Below, one piece after another: positions 30,432 through 40,422 of a stretch of 64,000 nucleotides of DNA. Both the position numbers and the translations under genes were made by a program. The notes beneath the pieces were generated by a model, which worked only from the letters and a program-made list of their open reading frames with translations, did no database searches and was not told the origin of the DNA. Source of the DNA: Tritrichomonas musculus (Eukaryota > Parabasalia > Tritrichomonadida > Tritrichomonadidae); the NCBI GenBank assembly GCA_039105265.1, contig JAPFFF010000020.1:2311001-2375000 (forward strand). Direction: 5' to 3'. Positions within the stretch are counted from its first letter, which is position 1, and the number at the start of each line of letters is the position of its first letter.

Positions 30432-30792
30432 GTACTGATTACCTAAAAGAGACTTTTTGTAAGGATATTCAAATAATTGAATGAGAATAATTTTACCTTT
30501 CAATTTTTTTATTTGAGGAAATATAAAAAAAATAAAAAGATTTTTAAATCTTTTTATGGTATATAATTTATACCGATTCTTACCGCCATCATCGGGGCCT
30601 CGGCATCCCTCGACACCTGCTAGGTGGTAAAAATAATTTGGTATGTAGTCTCGGTAAAAATTATGTAAAAATATAAAAAGATTAAAAATAGTTTTATTTT
30701 TTAATTCTCTCAAAAATAAAAATAATTGAGAGAAAAAATTATTTTCAATTTTTGAATACTCTTACAAAAAGTCTCTCTTGGGTAATCAGTAC
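30432..30792. mobile_element. Foldback/MITE-like element 1 with 42-bp terminal inverted repeats
   Basis: Left arm 30432-30473 and right arm 30751-30792 are inverted copies matching at about 38 of 42 positions (outer end GTACTGATTACC, inner part GAGACTTTTTGTAAG). Between them is a GC-rich structured core (30572-30656) that is shared with the element at 59405, while the arms are not. It carries no gene. The shared core and inverted arms suggest a non-autonomous foldback element. Confidence 0.6.
30572..30656. ncRNA. GC-rich hairpin core (possible structured RNA), copy 1
   Basis: ACCGATTCTTACCGCC at one end can pair with GGT..ATGTAGTCTCGGT at the other. Inside, CACCTGCTAGGTG (30614-30626) is a small hairpin with loop TGCTA. 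In copy 2 this hairpin reads CGCCCGCTAGGCG: the second pair changes from A-T to G-C on both sides, a compensatory change. Such a change supports a structure that is maintained. Whether it acts as RNA or as DNA in transposition is not known. Confidence 0.45.
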
Positions 30793-31529
30793 CGAGTTTG
30801 ACACCAGCATTTTCTAATCTTATTTCAAATGCTGAATTTATCACAATCTTTGTTGATTTTTTTTTTTTTTTTGTCAGTCACTTTTTATAACATTGACCTA
30901 TCATATGGTGAAAAAAACATTTCACTTCATTTTACAATTATTAGACAAACTTTAATTTCAACATGAATATATCCAAATTTGAGACTAATCTTTGTTAATA
31001 GCCATGCCAAATTAAATATCTTTATCTTAATATAATAAAACAAAACCCCAAAAAAATAAGACCTGAACTTATCCAGCCATCATATTGTTTTAAAATATTT
31101 GGGATAATAATTAATTTAAGTATATTATTATTTGCTTTTGTAATTATAATTGTAATTTTTGATTAAGATATTTTTTTAAAAAAAATTTTTTCAGTTATTT
31201 TTTTCATAAAGCTCATAGAATTTAATTTTTTTATTTTTATTTTTATATGTGTGGAAGGTTTTATTTATCCATTATTATATTCTAAAATTTGATTTATTAT
31301 TATTCATATATCATATTATATTTATATTTTAAAAAATATAAATATAATAATCATATTATTTAAAAATAAATATGATTAATTTTAAAAATTATTTGAATGA
31401 ATATTAATCGTTTTCCCAAATTTTTCAAATTTTTTAAATTTTTTTGAGCAATATTTTTATCATCAGATATAAAGATTACTTAACCAAAAAATAGGCAAAC
31501 ATATATCCATTTATAAAATATATCTCAAT

Positions 31530-31930
31530 ACATTTCTGGATGTTGAACAGAATTTATATTTTTTGTGTTAATGAAGTTATTTGTTCCAATATATATATTT
31601 CTAATTGAATTATCACCACAATTAAACCTAAATCCTTTTTTGGCCATTAAAATTAAAGTTTGAGTATTTGAAATAGTATCTTGCTCATTATTTGTAAAAA
31701 TTCCATTATTTGAATCATCATCAGCATTTTGAATAATTTTGTTCGTTTTTTTTAGATTAATTCATTTTATTGTTTTGGAAAACATTTGTATTGCTCCATT
31801 ATAATTCCAGTTATTTGAATTTAATTTAGAAAAAAAAAAAAAAAAGGAAAAGCTGAACACTCAATAGTTGCTCCATTTTTTTGGAACATTTGCCAGGCAT
31901 CAAAGATAAATACTTGTAAAGCGGCAATTT
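31530..31930 (-). pseudogene. Coding relic of unknown family
   Basis: The minus strand shows coherent frames (AALQVFIFDAWQMFQKNGAT, then NNWNYNGAIQMFSKTIK, then TLILMAKKGFRFNCGDNSI and NSVQHPEMY before a stop), interrupted and split by a homopolymer. It lies within the inverted repeats at 31244/32757 and could be the C terminus of the element's own protein or a captured gene. Not recognised. Confidence 0.3.
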
Positions 31931-32035
31931 TTTTTTTTGATGGACTGAAGTTTTTTCATTTTTTTAAAGCTTTCATTTCACTTTTTTAAAAAAAATAAAA
32001 TAAATTTTACATGAGTTTTCAAATTCTGAATAAAA

Positions 32036-32136
32036 TTTTTACTCGAGGTGAAATATTTAACCTCAAGTAAAAATTTTATGCATTCAAAAAAAAAATAAAG
32101 TTTTTACTCGAGGTAAATTATTTCACCTCGAGTAAA
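32036..32136. repeat. Two adjacent hairpins with ACTCGAGGT arms
   Basis: Hairpin A (32036-32073): TTTTTACTCGAGGT against ACCTCAAGTAAAAA. Hairpin B (32103-32136): TTTACTCGAGGT against CACCTCGAGTAAA. The same half-site is thus present four times in alternating orientation within 100 bp, plus a partial TTTTACTC after it. Confidence 0.65.
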
Positions 32137-32759
32137 GATTTTACTCAGAATTTTATATCACATATATAAATTCTTTTTCCCCCATTTCAGAAATTTTATA
32201 ATAATTATAAAGTTGTTTTTTAATTAAAATAAAATATATATATTGGAAAAATTTAAATTAAAAAAAACAAATATTTGTATTTTAAAAGTTATTTATGTTT
32301 CAAGAAAAGAAATGCATTTATTACAATAACTGTCGAAATAATTTATTTATGAATGTATATATATTAATATATTATATTTTATATATTAAAAATATAAAAT
32401 ATACCATAAAATAATGGGAAATTTTCAAGATATGCAAAATACTGAGAAAATCAAAATAAACATGATTATTTCATTAAATAATTAGCATATTTTAATTATT
32501 ATATAATATATACTTCATAACATCTAATTAAAAAATATATTTATGATATATTGAAATAAATTCAAATATTTACCGATATTTGGATTATGATATTTTCCAA
32601 AAAAATTTGAAATTTTTTATCCAAAATATGAAAAATAGATACTATTGAAGCAACAACATCATTTTTATATAATTGATTTCACACATATTTGATATTGGCC
32701 ATAAAAATGCATCTTTTAGTTATAAAAAAAATTTTAAACGTACCTTCCACACATATTTA

Positions 32760-32914
32760 TTTTTATTTTTTATTTTTTTTTTTTTTTTTTAATTAATTTA
32801 TCAAAAAGAAATAAAATAGTTTAATCTCATACCCAGATAAATACCACAGCCAGATAAATCCCACAACCAGATAATCCTACCGCCAGATAATATTATCTTA
32901 AATATTGACAAACA
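32760..32914. repeat. Poly-T and short CCAGATAA repeats
   Basis: A T-rich run is followed by four spaced copies of CCAGATAA, leading into the 23-bp satellite. The satellite's ACAGATAA word resembles these units and may have grown from them. Confidence 0.5.
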
Positions 32915-34262
32915 TTGATGCTAGCAACAGATAAATATTGATGCTAACAACAGATAAACATTGATGCTAACAACATACAAACATCGATGCTGACAACATA
33001 CAAACATCGATGCTAACAACATACAAACATTAATGCTAACAACATACAAACATCGATGCTGACAACAGAAAAACATCGATGCTAACAACAGATAAACATC
33101 GATGCTAACAACAGACAAACATAGATGCTAACAACATACAAACATTGATGCTAACAACATACAAACATCGATGCTGACAACATACAAACATCGATGCTGA
33201 CAACATACAAACATCGATGCTAACAACAGACAAACATAGATACTAACAACAGACAAACATAGATGCTAACGACAGACAAACATTGATGCTTACAACATAC
33301 AAACATAGATGCTAACAACAGAAAAACATCAATGCTAACAACAGATAAACATCGATGCTAACAACAGAAAAACATCTATGCTAACAACAGATAAATATCT
33401 ATGCTGACAACAGAAAAACATCTATGCTAACAACAGATAAACATCGATGCTAACAACAGATAAACATCAATGCTAACAACAGATAAACATTGATGCTAAC
33501 AACAGACAAACATCTATGCTAACGACAGACAAACATTGATGCTTACAACATACAAACATCTATGCTAACAACAGATAAACATCTATGCTAACAACAGATA
33601 AACATCTATGCTAACAACAGACAAACATTGATGCTTACAACATACAAACATAGATGCTAACGACAGACAAACATCGATGCTAACAACAGATAAACATCTA
33701 TGCTAACAACAGACAAACATTGATGCTTACAACATACAAACATCTATGCTAACAACAGACAAACATTGATGCTTACAACATACAAACATCTATGCTAACA
33801 ACAGATAAACATCGATGCTAACAACAGATAAACATCTATGCTAACAACAGATAAACATCTATGCTAACAACAGACAAACATAGATGCTAACGACAGACAA
33901 ACATTGATGCTTACAACATACAAACATCGATGCTTACAACATACAAACATCGATGCTAACAACAGACAAACATAGATGCTAACGACAGACAAACATTGAT
34001 GCTTACAACAGATAAACATCTATGCTTACAACAGATAAACATCTATGCTAACAACAGATAAACATCAATGCTAACAACAGATAAACATCTATGCTTACAA
34101 CAGATAAACATCTATGATAACAACAGATAAACATCTATGCTAACGACAGACAAACATTGATGCTTACAACATACAAACATCGATGCTAACAACAGAAAAA
34201 CATCAATGCTAACAACAGATAAACATCTATGCTAACGACAGACAAACATTGATGTTAATAAC
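32915..34262. repeat. 23-bp minisatellite, about 58 copies
   Basis: Unit approximately CATCGATGCTAACAACAGATAAA, period exactly 23. Most variation is in the two bases within CAT-NN-ATG (CG, TG, CT, AG, CA), in GCT-A/T/G-A, in A/G of AACAAC, and in ACAGATAAA / ACATACAAA / ACAGACAAA / ACAGAAAAA. The frames read through it are by-products of the repeat. No gene. Confidence 0.95.
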
Positions 34263-34436
34263 TGATTCGCGTTTTTGCTAATTACAAACTTTTGTTAGTT
34301 TTTTTACAGAAAGCATTAATAAAGTTTTTTATGCTATGCTAATTTTAGAATAAAATTTTGACTAAATTATTGTTTATTTGAATGCCTTTTATATAGATAT
34401 TATCTTTTTTCTAAAAGAAAAAAATTGTGCACTATA

Positions 34437-34463
34437 CACTTTTTGAACGCAGTTCAAAAAGTG
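34437..34463. repeat. Perfect 12-bp hairpin, 3-base loop
   Basis: CACTTTTTGAAC, GCA, GTTCAAAAAGTG. The half-site TTCAAAAAGTG also occurs singly near 1402 and 59322, so it may be a terminus of a dispersed element. Confidence 0.55.
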
Positions 34464-34553
34464 GCGTCCCTTGTTTTATAAATAAAATAAATAAATAAAT
34501 AAATAATATCATATAATTTTGATTAAAGGGTTCTTTTTAATGAACGAATGAAT

Positions 34554-34751
34554 TTAGCTTTCATTTGGCTTAATATTTGCTAATTCTTTTTTAAGGCAGT
34601 CAATTTCTTGCTCTTGCTCTTTTGTTATTTGATAAAAATGATCAGCTTCTTTGGTTTTAAGGTCTAGCTGCTTTTTAAGCTCTTTGTTTTCTTTTTTGAG
34701 TTTTGAAATTGTTGCAAGAAATTCATTTAAAAAATGAATATGAAATGTCAT
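34554..34751 (-). CDS. Small coiled-coil peptide, possibly a fragment of an ankyrin-kinase gene
   Basis: 65 residues, MTFHIHFLNEFLATISKLKK then ENKELKKQLDLKTKEADHFY, a regular leucine/lysine heptad pattern. It resembles the coiled-coil linker in front of the kinase domains at 40423 and 47883. No Inr is visible and there is no kinase domain nearby, so it may be a leftover of such a gene rather than a real small protein. Confidence 0.3.
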   Translation of the reverse strand: MTFHIHFLNEFLATISKLKKENKELKKQLDLKTKEADHFYQITKEQEQEIDCLKKELANIKPNES

Positions 34752-35244
34752 TAAAAAATTTATATGAAATGTGATTAAAGTGTTTATTTAAAAATTCCAT
34801 GAAAAAATTTTTAATTTGAATTGTATAAAAAAATATTTTTTTGAAATTATATGAAAAATATTAATTTAAAAATTTTATTAAAATAAATTGTTGAAACATT
34901 ATTAAGTGTTAGATTTCTGCCTTCAAGTTATCTTGATCAGTGGTGTCATTTTTTCATATTCAACTTTTATCTCTGCTTGAACTTCATCTAGTTTTTTTTG
35001 GAGATTAAAAAAAAACTTTTTGTATTTGGTCTTCTTCGATCCAGATCTTTTAAATTTTATTTAAATCACTTTCAAGTTTGAATTGATGTATCCAAACATT
35101 GTATTGGATAGCTAACATCAATATTATCATCCAAAAAAAATTTTCACGTCAAATTTCAAAATTTACCTTCCAATACATTTGTAAGCTGTTTTTCAATTTT
35201 GTATACAATTCAATTTTCAATTTATTATTTATTTCAAAATTGAG

Positions 35245-35880
35245 ATGATTATTTTTATTATTCAATACTATTCAGAAAAATTGTGTTGTTGCAAAAATGA
35301 ATCGCACAATTTATATAAATCAGAAAGGGTACAAATTAAGTTGCATTTAAAAAAGATGATTTTGAAATTGTTGAAGTTTTGTTGTTAGCAAAAAACATTG
35401 ATATTAATTGTTTTTATGAATCTGAAAAAGATTTAGTAACCTACATTAGTCAAAAAGTTTGAGGAAATAATAAAATGAAAGGAAAAGATGATTGTTTTCA
35501 TCTTGGTTCAAGAGAATATATAAAATATATGGATTAAAAAAAAAAAAAAGAAAACTCCAGTTTTACATTATGCTGCTGGAATAGAGAATATGAAAGTTTT
35601 TGACTGTATATATAATAATAAGTATATTGATTCTAATCTTGAATCAGAACATTTATCACAATTATTTATGAAAAATAATAATTCGAATAGAGAAAGAAAA
35701 GTTGAACAGACAGTGTTTCAAGAAGAAATTTATAGTAAAAAATCTAATATTTTGAGTTTCTTATTGCAGGATGATTATATTGATGTTAGTCGTCCAATAT
35801 AATTTTGGATACATCCATGCAAACTTGGAAGTGGCTTAGATAAATATGAAAAAATATTTAAAATATTTACTAAAGTAACA
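35245..35880 (+). pseudogene. Ankyrin protein (DUF3447-like) pseudogene
   Basis: Starts EMIIFIIQYYSEKLCC..., goes on to KDDFEIVEVLLLAKNIDIN (an ankyrin helix-turn-helix), then TPVLHYAAGIENMKVFDCIY..., and SNILSFLLQDDYIDVSRPI. These pieces follow each other in order, but with at least two in-frame stops, one A-run frameshift (near 35538) and no valid start. It is a decayed member of the same ankyrin family. The sequence right after it (35877-36203) is the start of the duplicated upstream region shared with locus 3. Confidence 0.6.
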
Positions 35881-36203
35881 ATCGGTTGAAATTTTATCAT
35901 TTTGAAGATAATTGTTCATATAAAAAATTGGCTAATTCATTGTGAATTCATCAATAAAAACTTCAAATCGATGAAATTTTAAAATCGATCATTAGAGTTA
36001 TAAAATTTACCAAATCTGATAATTATAGGCTTGTTATTTTGATATCTTTATATATCAATAACTTTTTTTTGATAATGATAAACTAAATAATAAATTTAAG
36101 TATTAATTTGAATTAAATCATTAATCTAATATCTAAAAACATATTTTTATAATAAATATCATTTATTTTTGAAGATAACTTTAATTTAATTAATTAAAGA
36201 AAT
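35877..36203. repeat. Segmental duplication, copy A (matches 46086-46415)
   Basis: Starts ATCGGTTGAAATTTTATC and ends TTAATTAAAGAAAT. It follows 46086-46415 closely, with point differences and changes in T-run length. At locus 3 the copy runs directly on into the promoter and start of the ankyrin-kinase gene. Here the same continuation reappears only at 39268, after an inserted block. Confidence 0.75.
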
Positions 36204-36218
36204 AGAGGGGGTTTCACT

Positions 36219-38200
36219 AGAGGTGCGAGAACTAAAAAATTTTTTAAAAAACGATCAACTTTAATTTTAAAACTTTTGTAATATCTTGGAAAATAGAAAG
36301 TATAATTTATTTTTTGCAAAATAAATAAGCATTATATTCTAATATAATAATAAAAATATATTAATTTAATATTTATCTTCACTATAAGCAACCAAAACAT
36401 ATGAATTTGCTTATAAAAAACAAATTCATATTTATCTTGATCAATAATCAGTTATTTTTAATAATATATTTTAATATATTTATTATTTTTAATTTAACAT
36501 TTAATTAAGTATTTATAAAATATTTATATTGGATAATTTCGCAAGATATTAATACTTCTATTTTCCATATTTCATTATTTATAAATATCTCATAATATTG
36601 TTTATCTCTAAGGGATAACTATTTAAAATTTATTATAAATTTCAATAATTATTATGATTCTAGAATATTATTGAAAACGGCTCGCCAAGAGACATTTTAA
36701 AACTCTCCCATTCAAAATAAAGTAATTACTTTATTTTCTCTCAATTGCATTCAATTTTTTTTAAAAAAATAAAAATTCAAGAAAAATGATATTTCTAATT
36801 AAGATATTTTCTTGACAATTTCAGAAATCAATTATTTTATGGTATTGAATATAAAAATGTGTGTTTTGTGGAATTTTAAGCCATTCGGTCGAAATCTTAT
36901 TATTAACATATTTTACTCAAAATCTTTTACATTTTGAATTTGATGATATACTAATATGTATATTTATTTATAAAATATATTTTCACAGGAAAACTAGAAT
37001 TAAATATGAAAACTACTGATAAAATTGCATTTTAAGTTTTGAAAATCCCACAGAAAAAATGGCCCTATCTTTTATGCTAGAACTATTCTAAAATAATAAT
37101 TATATAATCTAATGCTTATATAAAACTTTGTAAAAACTTTTTAGGGATGAATTTTAAGATATATTTAAAATAAAATTTGACCAATTTTTTTTTTTGAAAA
37201 TTTGATAGTTTATACAAATATTTCTATAAGTGCTAACAAAATTATTCTTATAAGCATTCAATATCGTTCAAAAATAAATATATATTAAAAATGATATTTT
37301 TATTATATTTTTCTTGGAAATGATTATAAAATTTTTTATTGTCTGGTATATTTAATAAAAGTATTTTTAATTCTAGTCTTCATGAAATTAAATAAATTGA
37401 ATATCATCATCATATGTTAATTACTTTTAAATAAATGCTGAATTTGTCACATATTTATGGTATATACATAATGTTAGAATGCCTTTTTAAAAAGCTTTTT
37501 AATCAAACTTGAAAATCACCAATATTAAATACATTTTAATTTTGGCCTCTATTATTTGAAGTAAAACTCATAAATAAGAACTTATGAAAACGTTCATGGT
37601 TCCCCTATTATAAAACCGGTGATTGGAAAGAACAAATCACAAAATCATCATCTCTATCAGGTAGTAATATAATTGCTAGATATATAAATTTATCAGATGA
37701 CAAAACAAAGAAATTTAGAATAAAAATGAAGTGTAGAAAGAAGGATAGACTAGATAATATCAAGAAACTTCATCAAATTTCAAAAATGACAGAAAAAGAA
37801 TTAAATTCTTTACAAATTGAAGATGATTTTATATTTTTTATTAAAAATAATAATCTAATTGATGCTCATTTTAAGGAAGATAACATGAATGATGAAGATT
37901 TTCCAGATTATTTGAAAAAAAATTTAAAATTGGACAGATTAATATTGAAAAATGGATCAAAAAACACAAATAATTAATTTAAATAAATTTAATATTACAA
38001 TTATCTTTAATATCAATAAAAATTAATTCATAATAAATTGAATGGTTTACATCAATTTCATTGAATATTATAAAATACAATATTTTGTCTCCTATCGAAT
38101 AAATATTTATAAAAATAATGTATAACATATGATATTAAGTGAGGATATATATATATAGGAATCAGGCATTTTAATCATATTTCCAAGTTCTCGCACCTCT
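36219..38200. mobile_element. Nested hAT-like DNA transposon, 1.98 kb
   Basis: Perfect 15-bp terminal inverted repeats AGAGGTGCGAGAACT (36219-36233) and its complement (38186-38200), flanked by the exact 8-bp duplication GTTTCACT (36211-36218 and 38201-38208). An 8-bp duplication and YAGRG-type ends are typical of the hAT superfamily. The only coding-like part is at 37587-37977. It is inserted inside the outer element at 36204-39267, so it is the younger of the two. Confidence 0.75.
37587..37977 (+). pseudogene. Reading frame inside the nested hAT-like element
   Basis: An open frame without an ATG at its beginning reads SWFPYYKTGDWKEQITKSSS, continues through the ATG at 37726 (MKCRKKDRLDNIKKLHQISK) and ends LILKNGSKNTNN. 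The aromatic W-F-P-Y-Y start suggests a domain cut at its 5' end. It could be the remaining piece of the element's protein. No BED finger or DDE motif is visible, so I do not call it a transposase. Confidence 0.35.
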
Positions 38201-38208
38201 GTTTCACT

Positions 38209-39240
38209 CAGGTGTCAAATCCGCTTTTCCATTAAATACGAGAATTTGAGAGTTGATAATTATATTTATATACTATTACATATATTTAATAATAATAATA
38301 CTAATTTCGTAAAAAAATATTTAATATTTATGAATATATATATGTTTAGTTATTTTATTTTTGAGAGAAAAACTGCTTTTTCTTCAGAAAATTAACATCT
38401 TGATAGTGACTTAGATTTCTATACGATTTTATATCAGGTTTTTTATATATTGTAATATCGATTGAAGATATTATATCCAAAATATTCTTCCAAATCATAT
38501 GGCCAATTTTTGTATATTTATGTTTTCAATTTTTATAAAATTTCTGATATCAGAATTTTTTTTTTTGAATATGACATGTTAGATGAAATGATTATTATCT
38601 CTATCAAAGCTTTACTGTTCTCCGCCTTTATTTTTAAATAGAGCCACTAAGTCTTTTTTAAAAAAATACCGACAATGTTTTGCTTTCAAAGAATAGCATT
38701 TTTTTGTCTAGTTATTATTAATTAAAAATAAGATTCTTAGATATCTCTTGAATTTTTATCATTTATAGAGCAAGCGTTAATAATAATGGTATTATTTTAC
38801 TCGGCGGCTTTTATCTATTGCCCTTTTACAAAATTACGAATTCTCTATCAAATATCTACTATTTTTAATCAAAAGATTTTAATTTATATATGCAATTATA
38901 AATAAATATCTAAATAAACTGAATTATTCCAATATGTTAATTTTTATCGGAAAGATTTGTATAAATGCATTTGAAATAACTGCATTCCCATTTATTTTTA
39001 TTCAATAATAAACAATTCCATCAAATATTTGTATGTGGTTTTTTTTGACTCTTTTATACATCTTTTTTGTGTTAAATTGCTCATATTTTTCTTCTTCAAA
39101 ACAAATTTCATCTCACATGTCCTTTTCAAAATGATCATATGTAATATTTCAAAATTGGCCATATGGAATAGATTAAAAATAATAAAAACCAATTATCTGT
39201 CCATTAATAAAATAAATATTATAATTTTAGAAAAATCCTA
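38209..39240. other. Right part of the outer element, non-coding
   Basis: Opens with CAGGTGTCAAATCCGC, which continues the outer element's left end. The rest is AT-rich with no supported gene. Confidence 0.45.
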
Positions 39241-39367
39241 TAGAGATTTGCAGAGTGCTGCCCCTTCTAAAGAAATTGAGATAAAATTTTTTTTGTTCTT
39301 TTAAATTTCAAAGCATCGTTTATTTCTTCTCAAAATATTTTTACTTTTTTTTAAGCAATAAAAAATC

Positions 39368-39490
39368 ATGAGTAACAAAGAATTTTTGGAAGCATCAAAG
39401 AACGGAAATCTTGAAAAAGTTCGACGACTTCTCTCAAGCAAGAAAATTGATATCAACATTCAAGACATTTTAAATCAAAAACATTCATAA
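39368..39490 (+). CDS. Short ORF: ankyrin N-cap of locus 2
   Basis: 40 codons, MSNKEFLEASKNGNLEKVRR through LLSSKKIDINIQDILNQKHS, then TAA. It is the N-terminal cap repeat of an ankyrin protein. The identical ORF starts locus 3 at 46508 but ends there in TGA. The upstream 100 bases are also the same at both loci. In the present sequence this ORF is closed before the first 188-bp unit, so on its own it would give only a 40-residue peptide. Confidence 0.5.
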   Translation: MSNKEFLEASKNGNLEKVRRLLSSKKIDINIQDILNQKHS

Positions 39491-40305
39491 AATTCAAATC
39501 TAACTTTTTTCATTGGATTGAAAAATTGAATGATTTATGGAATTTAACTCGAACATTTAATGATACGGCGTTGATTAATGCTGCAAATAAAGGCCATAAA
39601 GAAATTGTTGAACTATTAATAAGCCAAGAAAACATTGATATCAACATTCAAGACATTTTAAATCAAAAACATTCATAAAATTCAAATCTAACTTTTTTCA
39701 TTGGATTGAAAAATTGAATGATTTATGGAATTTAACTCGAACATTTAATAATACGGCGTTGATTTGTGCTGCAAGAGAAGGCCATAAAGAAATTGTTGAA
39801 CTATTAATAAGGCAAGAAGGCATTGATATCAACATTCAAGGCATTTTAAATCAAAAACATTCATGATATTCAAATCTAACTTTTTTCATTTGATTGAAAA
39901 ATTGAATGATTTATGGAATTTAACTCGAACATTTAATAATACGGCGTTGATTCGTGCTGCCGAAGAAGGCCATAAAGAAATTGTTGAACTATTAATAAGG
40001 CAAGAAGGCATTGATATCAACATTCAAAACATTTTAAATCAAAAACATTCATATAATTCAAATCTAACTTTTTTCATTTGATTGAAAAATTGAATGATTT
40101 ATGGAATTTAACTCGAACATTTAATTGGCCGGCGTTGATTAATGCTGCATATAAAGGCGATAAAGAAATTGTTGAACTATTAATAAGGCAAGAAGGCATT
40201 GATATCAACATTCAAAACATTTTAAATCAAAAACATTCATGGAATTCAAATCTAACTTTTTTCATGATATTGAAAAATTGAATGATTTATGGAATTTTGA
40301 AATAA
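39450..40305 (+). repeat. 188-bp ankyrin unit tandem array, locus 2
   Basis: Four units with ACGGCG (or CCGGCG) landmarks from 39565 at 188-bp steps. The variable codons give xTALIxAAxx = D/N/NK, N/C/RE, N/R/EE and W/N/YK (the last with TALI changed to PALI). Stops after QKHS are TAA, TAA, TGA; the junction before the last unit instead has TAT, leaving the frame open up to the T-run. The array ends in the half-unit that leads into the kinase. Confidence 0.85.
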
Positions 40306-40422
40306 AGTATTCACAGAGCTGCCATTGACTATGCAAGAGATAAAAATCATCGAGAAATTGTTGACCTTCTATCTAAAGGACCGATCAAAGCAAGCAAAGC
40401 AAAAGCAGGAAGAGAAACGAAA

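Larger units (their letters stand above)
31244..32757. mobile_element. Putative element bounded by 15-bp inverted repeats
   Basis: ATATGTGTGGAAGGT near 31244-31258 has its exact reverse complement ACCTTCCACACATAT near 32743-32757. Both outer flanks are T/A-rich, so the target duplication cannot be read. Within lies a minus-strand coding relic (31530-31930) and a double hairpin (32036-32136). The TIR-to-TIR length of about 1.5 kb fits a DNA transposon; its family is not determined. Confidence 0.4.
36204..39267. mobile_element. Outer hAT-like insertion (about 1.06 kb without the nested element)
   Basis: The insert is flanked by TAAAGAAAT on both sides (36195-36203 and 39268-39276), a 9-base match consistent with an 8-bp target duplication. 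The uninterrupted target exists at locus 3 (around 46410). Its ends are AGAGGGGG...CACTC on the left and, inverted, AGAAGGGGCAGCACTC on the right, loosely matching termini as in hAT elements. No transposase is recognisable; it looks non-autonomous or decayed. Confidence 0.55.

Noticed and set aside
30291-30713. 140-codon minus-strand frame across foldback element 1
   Set aside because: It runs through the element arm, the hairpin core and AT-rich spacer; no protein-like conservation.
32921-33118. Minus-strand Cys/Leu-rich frame in the 23-bp satellite
   Set aside because: It is a by-product of the satellite (3 x 23 bp = 69 bp) and breaks as the units vary.
24105-34262. CRISPR array as an explanation for the tandem repeats
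   Set aside because: Repeats are directly adjacent with no unique spacers, and the genome is eukaryotic.
37726-37977. Calling the 83-codon frame in the nested element a hAT transposase
   Set aside because: Neither a BED zinc finger nor the hAT catalytic or dimerisation motifs can be seen.
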